Shown here in pieces: positions 8,253 to 16,179 of a DNA stretch of 34,363 nucleotides. How positions within the stretch are numbered: position 1 is the stretch's first letter; the number at the start of each line of letters is the position of its first letter. The notes beneath the pieces are model-generated. The model had not been told where the DNA came from, did not search any database, and saw nothing but the letters and a program-made list of their open reading frames with translations. Made by a program: the position numbers and the translations under genes. Source of the DNA: Xenococcus sp. PCC 7305. GTDB lineage: Bacteria; Cyanobacteriota; Cyanobacteriia; Cyanobacteriales; Xenococcaceae. The stretch covers positions 1-34,363 of the forward strand of contig NZ_ALVZ01000164.1 of assembly GCF_000332055.1 (NCBI RefSeq), in the 5' to 3' direction.

Positions 8253-8419
8253 TTCTGCCCTCTGCCCTCTCTCTTGGTGAGCGTCTCTTGGTAGACATTC
8301 CCTTGCTCGGTCGGCGTTCCCTTGTCCCCATTCGAGGATAAACGGATTTAAAATTCCGCGGGTTCCGACCGCTTTCAGCGGCGCGGGGTCTCACCTCTGC
8401 CTTCTGCCCTCTGCCTTCG
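8253..8419. repeat. Composite dispersed-repeat block with two STRR arrays and GC-rich elements
   Basis: TTCTGCC/CTCTGCC heptamers occur at 8253-8270 and again at 8394-8419. Between them lie two copies of TTCCCTTG (8298-8305, 8317-8324), CCCCATTCGAG at 8326-8336, a CCGCT/AGCGG hairpin at 8369-8381 and CGGCGCGGGGTC at 8379-8390. The 11-mer GCGTTCCCTTG (8314-8324) recurs at 34203-34213. The reverse complement of 8326-8336 recurs at 21185-21195. CGGCGCGGGGTC recurs at 34291-34302. This is much more GC-rich than the surrounding DNA. Short open frames across the block overlap the tRNA and are not genes. Confidence 0.85.
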
Positions 8420-8420
8420 T

Positions 8421-8801
8421 TTAATATCCCAGATAGCCAGGATTTTCTTGAAGGGAGGTAGAAAAAGGGTTAGCAAGATCCCGAGTTTTTATGGGGCTAT
8501 TTTTTTCAGCCTGTTGTTTGAGTCCATCTTGGTAGAGAAAATGGACTAACTCTCCATCCTTAGAGATCTGAATTTCGGGAAATTGATTAAACCCAAAAAT
8601 ATGATTGAGTTGATCGACAAAACCATCATTACGAAAAGCAGTACCACTATGATTAAAAAAAGCATCGTCAAATACTTGTTGAACTGAAATCGGTTCTGCT
8701 TGCTCATCTGTAGTAGTTTGGGCCCATAGCTTTAAAGGACATAAACTAGCGATGGTAGTTAGGAATAAAATTGAACTTAATTTAGTAAACTTAATAGACA
8801 T
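8421..8801 (-). CDS. Small exported protein of unknown function
   Basis: The protein has 126 residues and begins with a clear signal peptide: MSIKFTK, a hydrophobic core SSILFLTTIASLCPL, and probable cleavage after LWAQ. The mature part of about 98 residues is polar and contains NHIFGFNQFPEIQISKDGE and a C-terminal Asn/Pro/Tyr stretch. I see no catalytic motif and no second membrane segment, and I do not recognise the family. It probably ends up in the periplasm or thylakoid lumen. Its stop codon directly adjoins a heptamer array, so the last few residues may have been altered by repeat expansion. The upstream gap to pyrE also holds a heptamer array, on the divergent side. Confidence 0.6.
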   Translation of the reverse strand: MSIKFTKLSSILFLTTIASLCPLKLWAQTTTDEQAEPISVQQVFDDAFFNHSGTAFRNDGFVDQLNHIFGFNQFPEIQISKDGELVHFLYQDGLKQQAEKNSPIKTRDLANPFSTSLQENPGYLGY

Positions 8802-8873
8802 TGCTCAATAATTGTTAAACTTCTGCTTGATCTTATCTAAAGAATTTTCAAACGAACAGAGGGGAATTTCAGG

Positions 8874-8908
8874 GATGAGGGATGAGGGATGAGGAACGAG
8901 GAAAGAAG
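8874..8908. repeat. STRR array: three GATGAGG units then degenerate heptamers
   Basis: GATGAGG is repeated exactly at 8874-8880, 8881-8887 and 8888-8894. AACGAGG and AAAGAAG follow in the same register to 8908. The array lies in the divergent gap just upstream of pyrE. Confidence 0.85.
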
Positions 8909-8929
8909 AGTGGTTTTAGTGAATATTGA

Positions 8930-9541
8930 ATGTTAATGAAGCTTATGATCGATAATTGGGAAAATACTGCTACTTTGCTTGATGCTAATTTTGATGATTT
9001 ACGTCAAATACTATTAGGTTTAATAGTCAAATATGCTTATAAAGAAGGGGATTTTGTGCTTTCCTCGGGAGCTAGTAGCCCTTACTATATTAACTGTAAA
9101 CAAGTCACCCTTAGGGCAGATGGGGCATTAGTCATTGGGCGTTTATTGGGCAATTTGCTGTCGAAGGATACGGACGCAGTTGCTGGTCTGACATTGGGGG
9201 CAGATCCGATAGTTTCGGCTGTAAGTTTAGTCTCAGCGATCGAAAACAACCCCATTCCTGGATTAATCATTCGTAAAAAACCGAAAGGACATGGGACGAA
9301 AGCTTATATCGAAGGGCCGAGTTTGAAGCCAAGTTCCAAAGTGATTGTACTAGAAGATGTGGTAACTACAGGTCAATCTGCTTTGCAAGCCGTAGAAAGA
9401 TTACAAGATGCTGGCTATCAAGTAACAAAAATTATTTCTTTAGTCGATAGAAAACAAGGAGGGGAAGAGCTTTACCAAGCTCAAGGATTAAAGTTTGAGA
9501 CTTTGTTTGACATTGTAGACATTCAACGACATGCATCTTAA
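8930..9541 (+). CDS. pyrE: Orotate phosphoribosyltransferase
   Basis: The enzyme converts orotate and PRPP to orotidine 5'-monophosphate in de novo pyrimidine synthesis. The protein has 203 residues, the normal length. The substrate loop FVLSSGASSPYYINCKQ and the Lys-rich active-site loop IRKKPKGHGT are present. The PRPP-binding motif VIVLEDVVTTGQSA (about residues 138-151, with the acidic pair at 142-143) is also clear. Three in-frame ATGs lie within six codons (8930, 8936, 8945) and none has a good Shine-Dalgarno sequence, so the exact start is open. No other pyr gene is adjacent, and the gene appears to be monocistronic. Confidence 0.93.
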   Translation: MLMKLMIDNWENTATLLDANFDDLRQILLGLIVKYAYKEGDFVLSSGASSPYYINCKQVTLRADGALVIGRLLGNLLSKDTDAVAGLTLGADPIVSAVSLVSAIENNPIPGLIIRKKPKGHGTKAYIEGPSLKPSSKVIVLEDVVTTGQSALQAVERLQDAGYQVTKIISLVDRKQGGEELYQAQGLKFETLFDIVDIQRHAS

Positions 9542-9627
9542 ATTTAGTTTGTTTTTTGTAACGTTCGAAGCTAGAGCAATCGGTTAGGGTGGGGTTGGTA
9601 TCTTAAATAATTTTCCATTTATAACTC

Positions 9628-10137
9628 ATGAATACTTTCCCTTCACGCCGTTTCCAACAAGTCAATTGGCCGGCAACTATTATGTTTGCTCTGGGCTTTT
9701 GGCTTAGTGCCAGTCTAGTGTTTGATTGCTTGGTGATTCCTGGCTTGTTAACTAGCGGCATGATGAGCCAAAACGGGTTTGCTAGTGCTGGATACACTAT
9801 TTTTGGCACTTTCAACCATGTTGAGCTTATTTGTGCAGCTCTTGTGCTCGCTGGTAGTTTGGTTTGGAACTATAGTAGTAGCCCCGGTCAAGTGAAAATT
9901 GATCGTTCTGTCTTGTTTGCAGGAATTTTGCTTGCGATCGCAATTATCTATACTTATATCTTGACTCCTCAGATGAGCGCCTGGGGAATGTCTCTAACTG
10001 GCTCAGAATCCCTGGAGCAGATGGCAATGCCCATGAAAACGATGCATGTTGCCTATTGGAGTTTGGAGATAACAAAACTAGTACTAGCAACTAGTCTGTT
10101 AAAGATGTTTTATCGCAGCTCTTGCAACTTAGTTTAA
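9628..10137 (+). CDS. DUF4149/TMEM205-like integral membrane protein
   Basis: The protein has 169 residues and four predicted membrane helices: about residues 17-42 (TIMFALGFWLSASLVFDC), 60-80 (ELICAALVLAGSLVW), 95-112 (VLFAGILLAIAIIYTYIL) and 142-160. The first helix followed by VIPGLL, the middle FNHVE, and TPQMSAW after the third helix resemble the DUF4149 (TMEM205-like) pattern. I rely on overall pattern here rather than a diagnostic motif. The start is ATG at 9628. It lies upstream of the ABC-2 permease on the same strand with a 109-bp gap, so co-transcription is possible. Function unknown. Confidence 0.65.
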   Translation: MNTFPSRRFQQVNWPATIMFALGFWLSASLVFDCLVIPGLLTSGMMSQNGFASAGYTIFGTFNHVELICAALVLAGSLVWNYSSSPGQVKIDRSVLFAGILLAIAIIYTYILTPQMSAWGMSLTGSESLEQMAMPMKTMHVAYWSLEITKLVLATSLLKMFYRSSCNLV

Positions 10138-10246
10138 GAGACAGCTTGACGCTCATTAGGTGGCGATTTTAACTTTCTTGGCGATTTTGGGAATCATAGG
10201 GCAGATGAACTTTTGATAAAGTACGAGCTTATTCCCTTATAAAACG

Positions 10247-11020
10247 ATGAACCCGATTAGAGTTTTAACGATCGCCAAGAATAGTTTTCAAGAAGTCATT
10301 CGCGATCGCATCTTATATTTCATTGGCTTTTTTGCCCTGCTGCTAATTTTGGCGCAAAAAATCATTCCCGAAATTGCTGCTGGTACAGACGAAAAGATTT
10401 TATTGGATTTTGGTATTGGCGCGATCGCGATTCTGACGGTCATAATTGCGATCTTTGTCGGTACTGCATTAATTAACAAAGAAATAGAAAAGCGTACCCT
10501 CCTCATGCTGATTCCCAAGCCCATTAGCCGAGCGGAATTGATTGTGGGCAAACATTTGGGTCTGTTGGCAGTGTTAGTCATTACCATCTCCATTATGATG
10601 GCTCTCTACTTGGGAATGCTTCAGGCTTCTGGCATTAGTTATCCCACATTGGCCCTAATTATCTCTGCCGTCTATCTTTTAATAGAATTGGCTCTACTGA
10701 TTGCGGTTGCTATGGTCTTTGGTGTATTCACTAGTTCTATTCTCGCAACCCTGCTCAGTTTTGGCGTCTATTTAATGGGGCATTTTAGCCAGGATCTAGT
10801 GGAATTAGGTAAATTAAGTAAAAACTCTAGCATCGAGAGTTTGACCACGGGTTTGTACCTTGTATTACCCGATTTATCAAGATTAGACCTAAAAAATGAA
10901 GCAGTATACGGCTTATTGCCCAGTGGCGGCGATTTACTAGCTCATGCTCTTTATGGAATTATCTACACAATACTTTTATTAATAGTTGCTATAACTGTAT
11001 TCTCCCAAAAAGAGTTCTGA
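10247..11020 (+). CDS. ABC-2 type transporter permease (NosY-like)
   Basis: The protein has 257 residues. The N-terminal amphipathic start (IRVLTIAKNSFQEVIRDRIL) precedes the first membrane helix (YFIGFFALLLILA). It is followed by FVGTALINKEIEKRTLLMLI and PKPISRAELIVGKHLG, the hallmark cytoplasmic loop of ABC-2 permeases that contacts the ATPase. Six membrane helices in all are likely. The ATP-binding partner is not encoded next to it, so the ATPase must be elsewhere or shared. Substrate unknown. Confidence 0.82.
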   Translation: MNPIRVLTIAKNSFQEVIRDRILYFIGFFALLLILAQKIIPEIAAGTDEKILLDFGIGAIAILTVIIAIFVGTALINKEIEKRTLLMLIPKPISRAELIVGKHLGLLAVLVITISIMMALYLGMLQASGISYPTLALIISAVYLLIELALLIAVAMVFGVFTSSILATLLSFGVYLMGHFSQDLVELGKLSKNSSIESLTTGLYLVLPDLSRLDLKNEAVYGLLPSGGDLLAHALYGIIYTILLLIVAITVFSQKEF

Positions 11021-11191
11021 TTTCCCAATTTCTCATAATTAACATCTAGATAGTTCTCGCCATTTTCACTTATCTTTAATAAGATTATGGGGTGTTTACC
11101 TAAAGTTTATGAATGTGAACTGCTCTGATACATAATTTATGAAGCCAGAGTATCTTACTAGATCTTATTCGGTGATGGGGAGCCCGATAAT

Positions 11192-12406
11192 TTGTCTATG
11201 TCCAATCGTTCTGGATTGATTTTACAACAGGGAAAGCAACCTAGCACAGCAAGCAACATCAACCTGCTGATTGTGACAGATGACTTTGTTGAAACCGAGG
11301 AGATTATTCAAACCTTCAATGAAATGACAGTGGACATTCGATATGACACTGTGTTTTCTCATCGCTTCCCCCCACAACTGTTTAAATACGACTACGATGT
11401 AATCATCTATAACTATAGCCTATGCCCCCATACAGCAACTATGGTGTCGCCTTTAGAGAAAATAGAAGGTTGGTATCGGTTTCCTAAGCAAATTCCCTTA
11501 ATATTAATTACGGAGACGTTGGGAGATGAGATGGCGATTGAATGTGTTCAATCAGGTATTAATGGCTATATCTTGCGCCATAAGCTCTATAAATTACCCA
11601 AAATCCTCGAAAAGGTTTTATTGTCTGTCGATAGCGAACAAGGCAATCAACAGCCTAATCCAGTTGTCCAACTGAAAAAACGTTTAGCAATTCTCCAAAC
11701 GGAAAAAGAGCAACTGCAAACAGCAGTAGCAAATAAAGAAGAGTATTTTTCCCACTTAAATCATGAACTGAGAAGCCCGATCGCCGCAATTTTGGGTTTT
11801 GCTCGTATGCTGAAAGACGAGATTTATGGGTCTTTAAATGCTAAGCAGATGCAATATGTCAGTGCAGCCTTAACAACCGGAGAGCATCTTTTGGATTTGG
11901 TAAACGATTATCTTGATATTGCCAAAATTAATGCTAATCGAGAAGAGTTATATTGTGAGAACTTGCCTGTAGAAGATATTTGCCAGGCTTCTTTGGCTAT
12001 AGTAGAAGAAAAAGCACGAGCCAAGGAATTAGAGCTAGTCTTGAATATGGCAGAAGATGTCGATTTTTGTTTCGCTGACAAGCTTCGACTGAAGCAGATT
12101 CTGGTTAATTTATTGACTAACGCTGTGAAATTCACTGAATCAGGCTCCGTAACCTTAAAGGTGACATCTGATCAGAAAATGCTGAATTTTGCTGTCATTG
12201 ATACGGGCATTGGTATTTCACCAGAAGATTCACAAAACCTGTTTCAACCCTTCCAGCAAGTTAATAATATTTCTAATCGACGTCATAAAGGTACAGGATT
12301 AGGTTTAGCCCTATCCAAAAAGCTCGCCCAACTTCATGGAGGCGATATTGTCGTTACATCAAAACTTGGGGAAGGTAGTTGTTTTTGTGTTTCGATTCCT
12401 CGCTAA
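11192..12406 (+). CDS. Sensor histidine kinase with N-terminal pseudo-receiver
   Basis: The protein has 404 residues. Residues about 23-145 form a CheY-like fold (NLLIVTDDFVETEEIIQTF; LILITETLGDEMAIECVQSG). The position of the phosphoacceptor Asp in DVIIYNYSLCP is Asn74, so it is probably a pseudo-receiver. A short coiled coil follows (residues about 155-182). The HisKA segment has His191 in HLNHELRSPIAAILG. The ATPase domain has the N box (QILVNLLTNAVKFTE), G1 (DTGIGIS), the F box (LFQPFQQV) and G2 (GTGLGLALSKKLAQLHGG). It has no membrane segment, so it is probably soluble. No response regulator gene is adjacent, so it is an orphan kinase. The N-terminal domain may bind a partner protein rather than receive phosphate. 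Confidence 0.9.
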   Translation: MSMSNRSGLILQQGKQPSTASNINLLIVTDDFVETEEIIQTFNEMTVDIRYDTVFSHRFPPQLFKYDYDVIIYNYSLCPHTATMVSPLEKIEGWYRFPKQIPLILITETLGDEMAIECVQSGINGYILRHKLYKLPKILEKVLLSVDSEQGNQQPNPVVQLKKRLAILQTEKEQLQTAVANKEEYFSHLNHELRSPIAAILGFARMLKDEIYGSLNAKQMQYVSAALTTGEHLLDLVNDYLDIAKINANREELYCENLPVEDICQASLAIVEEKARAKELELVLNMAEDVDFCFADKLRLKQILVNLLTNAVKFTESGSVTLKVTSDQKMLNFAVIDTGIGISPEDSQNLFQPFQQVNNISNRRHKGTGLGLALSKKLAQLHGGDIVVTSKLGEGSCFCVSIPR

Positions 12407-12451
12407 TTTTAAGGAATGAGCAAGTAAGAGAAGAGGCTTTGACTCAACTTT

Positions 12452-12478
12452 TTGCTGATGCGGCAATACTTGTATAAT
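12452..12478 (+). promoter_or_regulatory. Promoter candidate for trpA
   Basis: A perfect TATAAT lies at 12473-12478, 31 bases before the trpA ATG. A weak -35-like TTGCTG sits at 12452-12457 with a 15-base spacer. Only the -10 hexamer is strong. Confidence 0.42.
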
Positions 12479-12509
12479 TATTGGGCTTGATAACCAATTT
12501 TATATCAAT

Positions 12510-13304
12510 ATGACTTCCGTTAGTGATCGCTTAAAAACTATTCAACAAAATTCTGGCTGTGCTTTAATTCCCTTCATTACGGCTGGAGATCCCGGTCTCG
12601 AAACCACAGCTAAGGCATTACAAGTTTTGGCGGACAATGGTGCAGATGCGATCGAACTGGGAGTGCCCTATTCCGACCCCCTCGCCGATGGCCCGACAAT
12701 TCAAGCGGCGGCAACTAGAGCTTTGCAAAGAGGTGTGAAATTAGAAGATGTTTTGGAAATCGTTAAGAAATTTCCCCATAAAACTGAGATTCCCATTATT
12801 CTTTTCACCTATTACAACCCAATTTACTATCGAGGTGCGGCAAATTTCCTCCAACAGATTAAAGAAGCAGGAGTTGCAGGGTTAGTTATCCCTGATCTTC
12901 CTTTAGAAGAATCAGAAAATTTGCTCCAATTGGCAACGAACATAGGAATTGAAGTGACTTTGCTAGTTGCACCTACCAGTTCTGAGGAGAGAATTAAAGC
13001 GATCGCAGAAAAATCTCAAGGCTTTATCTACCTTGTCTCTGTGACAGGGGTAACGGGAATGCGTACGGAAATGAGTAACCGAGTTAAAGATTTATTAGTT
13101 GAGTTACGAACTGTTACCGACAAGCCAATTGGGGTCGGGTTTGGAATTTCTTCTCCTGAGCAAGCCAAACAAGTAAAAGCCTGGGGTGCTGATGCCGCCA
13201 TTGTCGGCAGTGCTTTCGTGAAACGCTTAGCTCAAGGAACAACCGAAGAAGGATTAAAAGCTATTGGTGAATTCTGTAAAAGTCTCAAAGAGGCAATTTC
13301 TTGA
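12510..13304 (+). CDS. trpA: Tryptophan synthase alpha subunit
   Basis: This subunit cleaves indole-3-glycerol phosphate to indole and glyceraldehyde 3-phosphate and channels indole to TrpB. The protein has 264 residues, the family length. Diagnostic segments are [17 protein letters not shown], the catalytic region [19 protein letters not shown] (with the conserved Glu and Asp), [25 protein letters not shown] and the phosphate-binding [11 protein letters not shown]. trpB and other trp genes are not adjacent, as is usual for dispersed cyanobacterial trp genes. The start is ATG at 12510, without an evident Shine-Dalgarno sequence. Confidence 0.95.
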   Translation: MTSVSDRLKTIQQNSGCALIPFITAGDPGLETTAKALQVLADNGADAIELGVPYSDPLADGPTIQAAATRALQRGVKLEDVLEIVKKFPHKTEIPIILFTYYNPIYYRGAANFLQQIKEAGVAGLVIPDLPLEESENLLQLATNIGIEVTLLVAPTSSEERIKAIAEKSQGFIYLVSVTGVTGMRTEMSNRVKDLLVELRTVTDKPIGVGFGISSPEQAKQVKAWGADAAIVGSAFVKRLAQGTTEEGLKAIGEFCKSLKEAIS

Positions 13305-13307
13305 ATT

Positions 13308-13335
13308 AGGTTTTAGGTTTTAGGTTTTAGGTTTT
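13308..13335. repeat. STRR array: four AGGTTTT units
   Basis: Four perfect AGGTTTT heptamers run from 13308 to 13335 between the convergent ends of trpA and the EamA transporter gene. Confidence 0.93.
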
Positions 13336-13349
13336 AGATTCACTTAAAT

Positions 13350-14252
13350 TTAACGCAAAAATAACAAGCTGATTCCCATAATTGATAACAATACTCCGCC
13401 AAGAGAACGCCAACTAACTTTCTCTCCTCGCATTACTACCATCGGGATAATAAATAGAGGACTTGTCGCAAGCAAAGTTTGGGCAATTCCAGCGGGCGCA
13501 AATTTCAAAGAAGTTTGTTGTAGCCAAATACCTAAATAGGTACCGAAAAAAGTTGCGATCGCTAATGTACCCCAAAGGCGGAGCGAAAAACTTTCTAACT
13601 TAGTTACTGACTTAAGTTTTGGCAAAGGCAAAGGTAATAGCCATAACAAAAGAGTGATCGCAAATCCTGCTGTTAAACGGATCAAACTACTTTCGAGGGA
13701 GCTAAGATTAGAATCGAGCAGAACCATCCGAGATAAGACTGCCCCACTGGCTTGGGCGATCGCTGCTCCTAGACCCCAAAAAAAACCCAATAACAAAGAA
13801 GATTTATCCTTCTCGGTATCTAAAGTTCCTTCACTAATCACCCAGGCCACACCAAGAATAGTCAGTAAAATGCCACACCAAGCAAAATAAGATAATCTTT
13901 CTCCGATTAAGATAAAAGCTAAAAAAGCCCCCATAGGAGGAGCTAAGGTTTCGAGCAGCAAAGTTCTTCTAGGTCCCAAATGATTCAGTGCCGTAAAAAA
14001 AGCCGTGTCTCCCAAGCCAATACCGAGAATGCCACTAAAAGCCAGCACCAATAGTCCATTGAAGGAGACAACACCCCATTGCCAGCCTTGAAACATTAGA
14101 GTTACGAGCAACATTGCGATCGCAATTAAGCCTTTGAGAATATTTAGTTGCAATGGTGCGATCGTCCTGCCCAATAGACGGTAAATCATCGAAGATAACG
14201 CCCATAGAAAAGCGGCACTTAAAGCTGAAATTTCTCCAATAAAATTATGCAA
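13350..14252 (-). CDS. EamA (DMT superfamily) transporter
   Basis: The protein has 300 residues and ten predicted membrane helices in two homologous EamA repeats. The first repeat is residues about 5-140 (EISALSAAFLWALSSMIYR at the start, LLLETLAPPMGAFLAFILIG, ERLSYFAWCGILLTILG). The second is about 152-298 (GFFWGLGAAIAQASGAVLSR; APAGIAQTLLATSPLFIIPM; GEKVSWRSLGGVLLSIMGI). Such carriers export metabolites or amino acids across the inner membrane, but the substrate cannot be read from sequence. The start is ATG at 14252. It lies downstream of the yciI-like gene on the same strand, separated by a heptamer array. Confidence 0.88.
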   Translation of the reverse strand: MHNFIGEISALSAAFLWALSSMIYRLLGRTIAPLQLNILKGLIAIAMLLVTLMFQGWQWGVVSFNGLLVLAFSGILGIGLGDTAFFTALNHLGPRRTLLLETLAPPMGAFLAFILIGERLSYFAWCGILLTILGVAWVISEGTLDTEKDKSSLLLGFFWGLGAAIAQASGAVLSRMVLLDSNLSSLESSLIRLTAGFAITLLLWLLPLPLPKLKSVTKLESFSLRLWGTLAIATFFGTYLGIWLQQTSLKFAPAGIAQTLLATSPLFIIPMVVMRGEKVSWRSLGGVLLSIMGISLLFLR

Positions 14253-14286
14253 ATTATTTCCGTCTCAAAACTAACCCAAAATTCCT

Positions 14287-14313
14287 CATCCTTCATCCTT
14301 CATCCTTCATCCC
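14287..14313. repeat. STRR array: CATCCTT units
   Basis: Three CATCCTT heptamers (14287-14307) plus a partial CATCCC lie between the yciI-like stop and the EamA start. The unit is close to the reverse complement of the GATGAGG family seen elsewhere in the window. Confidence 0.85.
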
Positions 14314-14322
14314 TAAAAAAAG

Positions 14323-14589
14323 TCACTCAATAACAATCCGCCATTCATGTAATTCGTAAGTAACGCAATTATTAACGATTAGAGGATCTTGAGCGACAAT
14401 TGCTTGAGCTTGCTCTAATGACTCTGCTTCAAACTGCAACATGCCCCCACCGAGTTCGGCCCAGTAACCAGTGCGAGCTTTATGACCCTTGGCAATCAAG
14501 TCTAAAACATATTCTTTATGGGCGGAAATATACTTATCAAAGATTTTTTTTTCAACAATTCCCTTTTCTATTTTGACAAATAAAGGCAT
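14323..14589 (-). CDS. YciI-like protein
   Basis: The protein has 88 residues and a dimeric alpha+beta barrel fold of the YciI/YCII type. It shows MPLFVKIEKG at the start, then ISAHKEYVLDLIAKG with the conserved His, TGYWAELGGGMLQFEAESLEQAQAIVA in parts, and a C-terminal strand VTYELHEWRIV. The biochemical role of most YciI proteins is unknown; some relatives act as dehalogenases or lyases. It is 60 bp downstream of the riboflavin synthase gene on the same strand, so the two are probably co-transcribed. A role in clearing a riboflavin-pathway by-product would be speculation. Confidence 0.82.
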   Translation of the reverse strand: MPLFVKIEKGIVEKKIFDKYISAHKEYVLDLIAKGHKARTGYWAELGGGMLQFEAESLEQAQAIVAQDPLIVNNCVTYELHEWRIVIE

Positions 14590-14649
14590 ATTAAACTATC
14601 TAGAGGAAACGCTTGCAGTTCATAGCTTATAGCTTATCACGATGCGATT

Positions 14650-15339
14650 TTAAGTGTAGCCATGGTCTGTTAAAAACGCCAAACTGATATCTTCTGCTCT
14701 TGTCTTTTGCACTTTGCGATCGCCGATTAATCTCGCAACATATTTGCCTAGAATATCACTTTCAATATTAACTAAGTCCCCTGATTCTAAATAGCTCAGG
14801 TTTGTCTCAGCGTAGGTCAGGGGAATAACCGCCGCTTTGAACCAACTACCATCAGCTGCCGTTTCTGCGATCGTCAGGCTAATCCCATTAACCGTAATAC
14901 TCCCTTTGGATGCTAAATAGGGAGCAATATTATCTTGCCATTGAGCTTCTTTGGTATTGGCAATGCCGAAGGTGATCTCCCAAGATTGTTCCGTGGCGAT
15001 CGATTCTACTAAACAGCCCATGCCATCAACATGGCCTGTGACAAAATGTCCGCCAATTTTTCCGCCTGCTCGCAAAGATGTTTCTAAATTAACGTAATTT
15101 CCAGGGCGATCGCTTTTGCTGAGAGTCGTGCGCATGATAGTCTCGGGGGAAGCTGTGGCAATAAAACCTTGGGGCAAGAGAGTTTCTACTGTTAGACAAA
15201 CACCATCGACTGCAACACTGTCTCCTATTTCTAGATCCGATAGAATACTGACGCGATCGCCTTTGACAACTGTAATCTCAAAACTGTTTTGTTCTTGAAT
15301 CTTAGTTGTCCCTAAAGCCTCTATTAAACCCGTAAACAT
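14650..15339 (-). CDS. ribE: Riboflavin synthase alpha subunit
   Basis: The enzyme dismutates two 6,7-dimethyl-8-ribityllumazine molecules to riboflavin. The protein has 229 residues with two lumazine-binding barrels. The first spans residues 1-98 (MFTGLIEALGTT at the start; DSVAVDGVCLTVE; FIATASPETIMRTTL). The second spans about 99-205 (GGHFVTGHVDGMG; KGSITVNGISLTIAE; DILGKYVARLI). The C-terminal tail is slightly long. The ATG at 15337-15339 is preceded by a strong AAGGAG site (reverse complement of 15348-15353), which supports this start. I see no FMN riboswitch upstream. ribE is the common bacterial symbol; some annotations use ribC. Confidence 0.94.
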   Translation of the reverse strand: MFTGLIEALGTTKIQEQNSFEITVVKGDRVSILSDLEIGDSVAVDGVCLTVETLLPQGFIATASPETIMRTTLSKSDRPGNYVNLETSLRAGGKIGGHFVTGHVDGMGCLVESIATEQSWEITFGIANTKEAQWQDNIAPYLASKGSITVNGISLTIAETAADGSWFKAAVIPLTYAETNLSYLESGDLVNIESDILGKYVARLIGDRKVQKTRAEDISLAFLTDHGYT

Positions 15340-15658
15340 CTGATTTTCTCCTTAAGATGACAAAATATTGGGATAAACGACGAATAGATGTAGTTTTTTG
15401 CTGCAAATCTCTAGTATTAACCAAAACCTAAACTGTAAGTTTTTTTGCGTAAATTGGGGCAATATCAATAAATTAAGGCATACTGAGAGTAAAAGTAAAT
15501 TCTTTACAATAAAAGCACCATCATTCTCGGACAATTAAAATCAGAGTATGAATAAGTAGATAAAATATATTAAGCTTTTAGATAGATATAAGTGTACTTT
15601 GTGTCTATTTTGCTAAATCTTGTAAATTATTGCCAAAATTACTTGAGAGGCTAGACTT
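15340..15658. other. 319-bp divergent intergenic region
   Basis: AT-rich DNA between ribE and the bifunctional-nuclease gene. It contains the ribE ribosome-binding site and T/A-rich stretches. A 60-codon minus-strand frame at 15352-15534 has no recognisable features and overlaps the ribE leader. I see no riboswitch fold, terminator or repeat. Confidence 0.55.
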
Positions 15659-16150
15659 ATGATTGAAATGAGAGTTGCGGGAATTGCCTTAGATGCGGTC
15701 ACAAGAAGTCCAATAGTTTTGCTTAAAGATGGTTCAGATCGCAGGGCGTTACCAATTTTTATTGGGCAGGATCAAGCAAGGGCAATTATTAATGTTTTGG
15801 AAGGGCAACAAGCTCCTCGTCCCCTGACTCATGATTTGATGGTGAATATTTTTGATATTTGGGAGATGACGGTTGAGAAAATTATCATTCATGCTCTCAA
15901 GGATAATACTTTTTATGCAATTCTTTCTTTGTCCCAAGGCGAAGTTACAAAAGAGATTGATTGTCGTCCTAGTGATGCTATTGCTATTGCCCTGCGTACA
16001 GAGAGCCCAATTTGGGTCTTAGAAGAAGTGGTGGCAGATGCTTCGATTCCAGTAGATCAAGATGCCGATGACGCAGAAAGAAAAGCTTTTCGTGATTTTG
16101 TCTCTGAGTTGAGCCCCGATGAATTGATTAAGAAAAGTCGTTTTACCTAG
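15659..16150 (+). CDS. Bifunctional nuclease (BFN/DUF151) domain protein
   Basis: The protein has 163 residues. It shows the complete DUF151 pattern: MRVAGIALDAVTRSPIVLLK, LPIFIGQDQARAI, PLTHDLMVNIFDIW, FYAILSLSQGE and DCRPSDAIAIALRTESPIWV. The C-terminal acidic helix (EFRDFVSEL-like, with SPDELIKKSRF) is common in this family. Plant BFN relatives show RNase/DNase activity, whereas the bacterial role is unclear. The start is ATG at 15659, and a second Met follows at codon 4. The aldo/keto reductase gene begins 29 bp downstream, so the pair is probably transcribed together. Confidence 0.88.
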   Translation: MIEMRVAGIALDAVTRSPIVLLKDGSDRRALPIFIGQDQARAIINVLEGQQAPRPLTHDLMVNIFDIWEMTVEKIIIHALKDNTFYAILSLSQGEVTKEIDCRPSDAIAIALRTESPIWVLEEVVADASIPVDQDADDAERKAFRDFVSELSPDELIKKSRFT

Positions 16151-16179
16151 AAATTATATAGTCAGTATATTGTGTTTCA

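Noticed and set aside
8126-8394. Short frames on both strands over the CAT tRNA and following repeats
   Set aside because: They cross a well-folded tRNA and a repeat block; composition and sequence do not resemble protein.
15352-15534. 60-codon minus-strand frame upstream of ribE
   Set aside because: It covers the ribE ribosome-binding site and leader, has no homology that I recognise and a hydrophobic, low-information sequence typical of AT-rich DNA.
15340-15658. FMN riboswitch upstream of riboflavin synthase
   Set aside because: No conserved RFN core motifs are visible; only a strong Shine-Dalgarno site and AT-rich DNA are seen.
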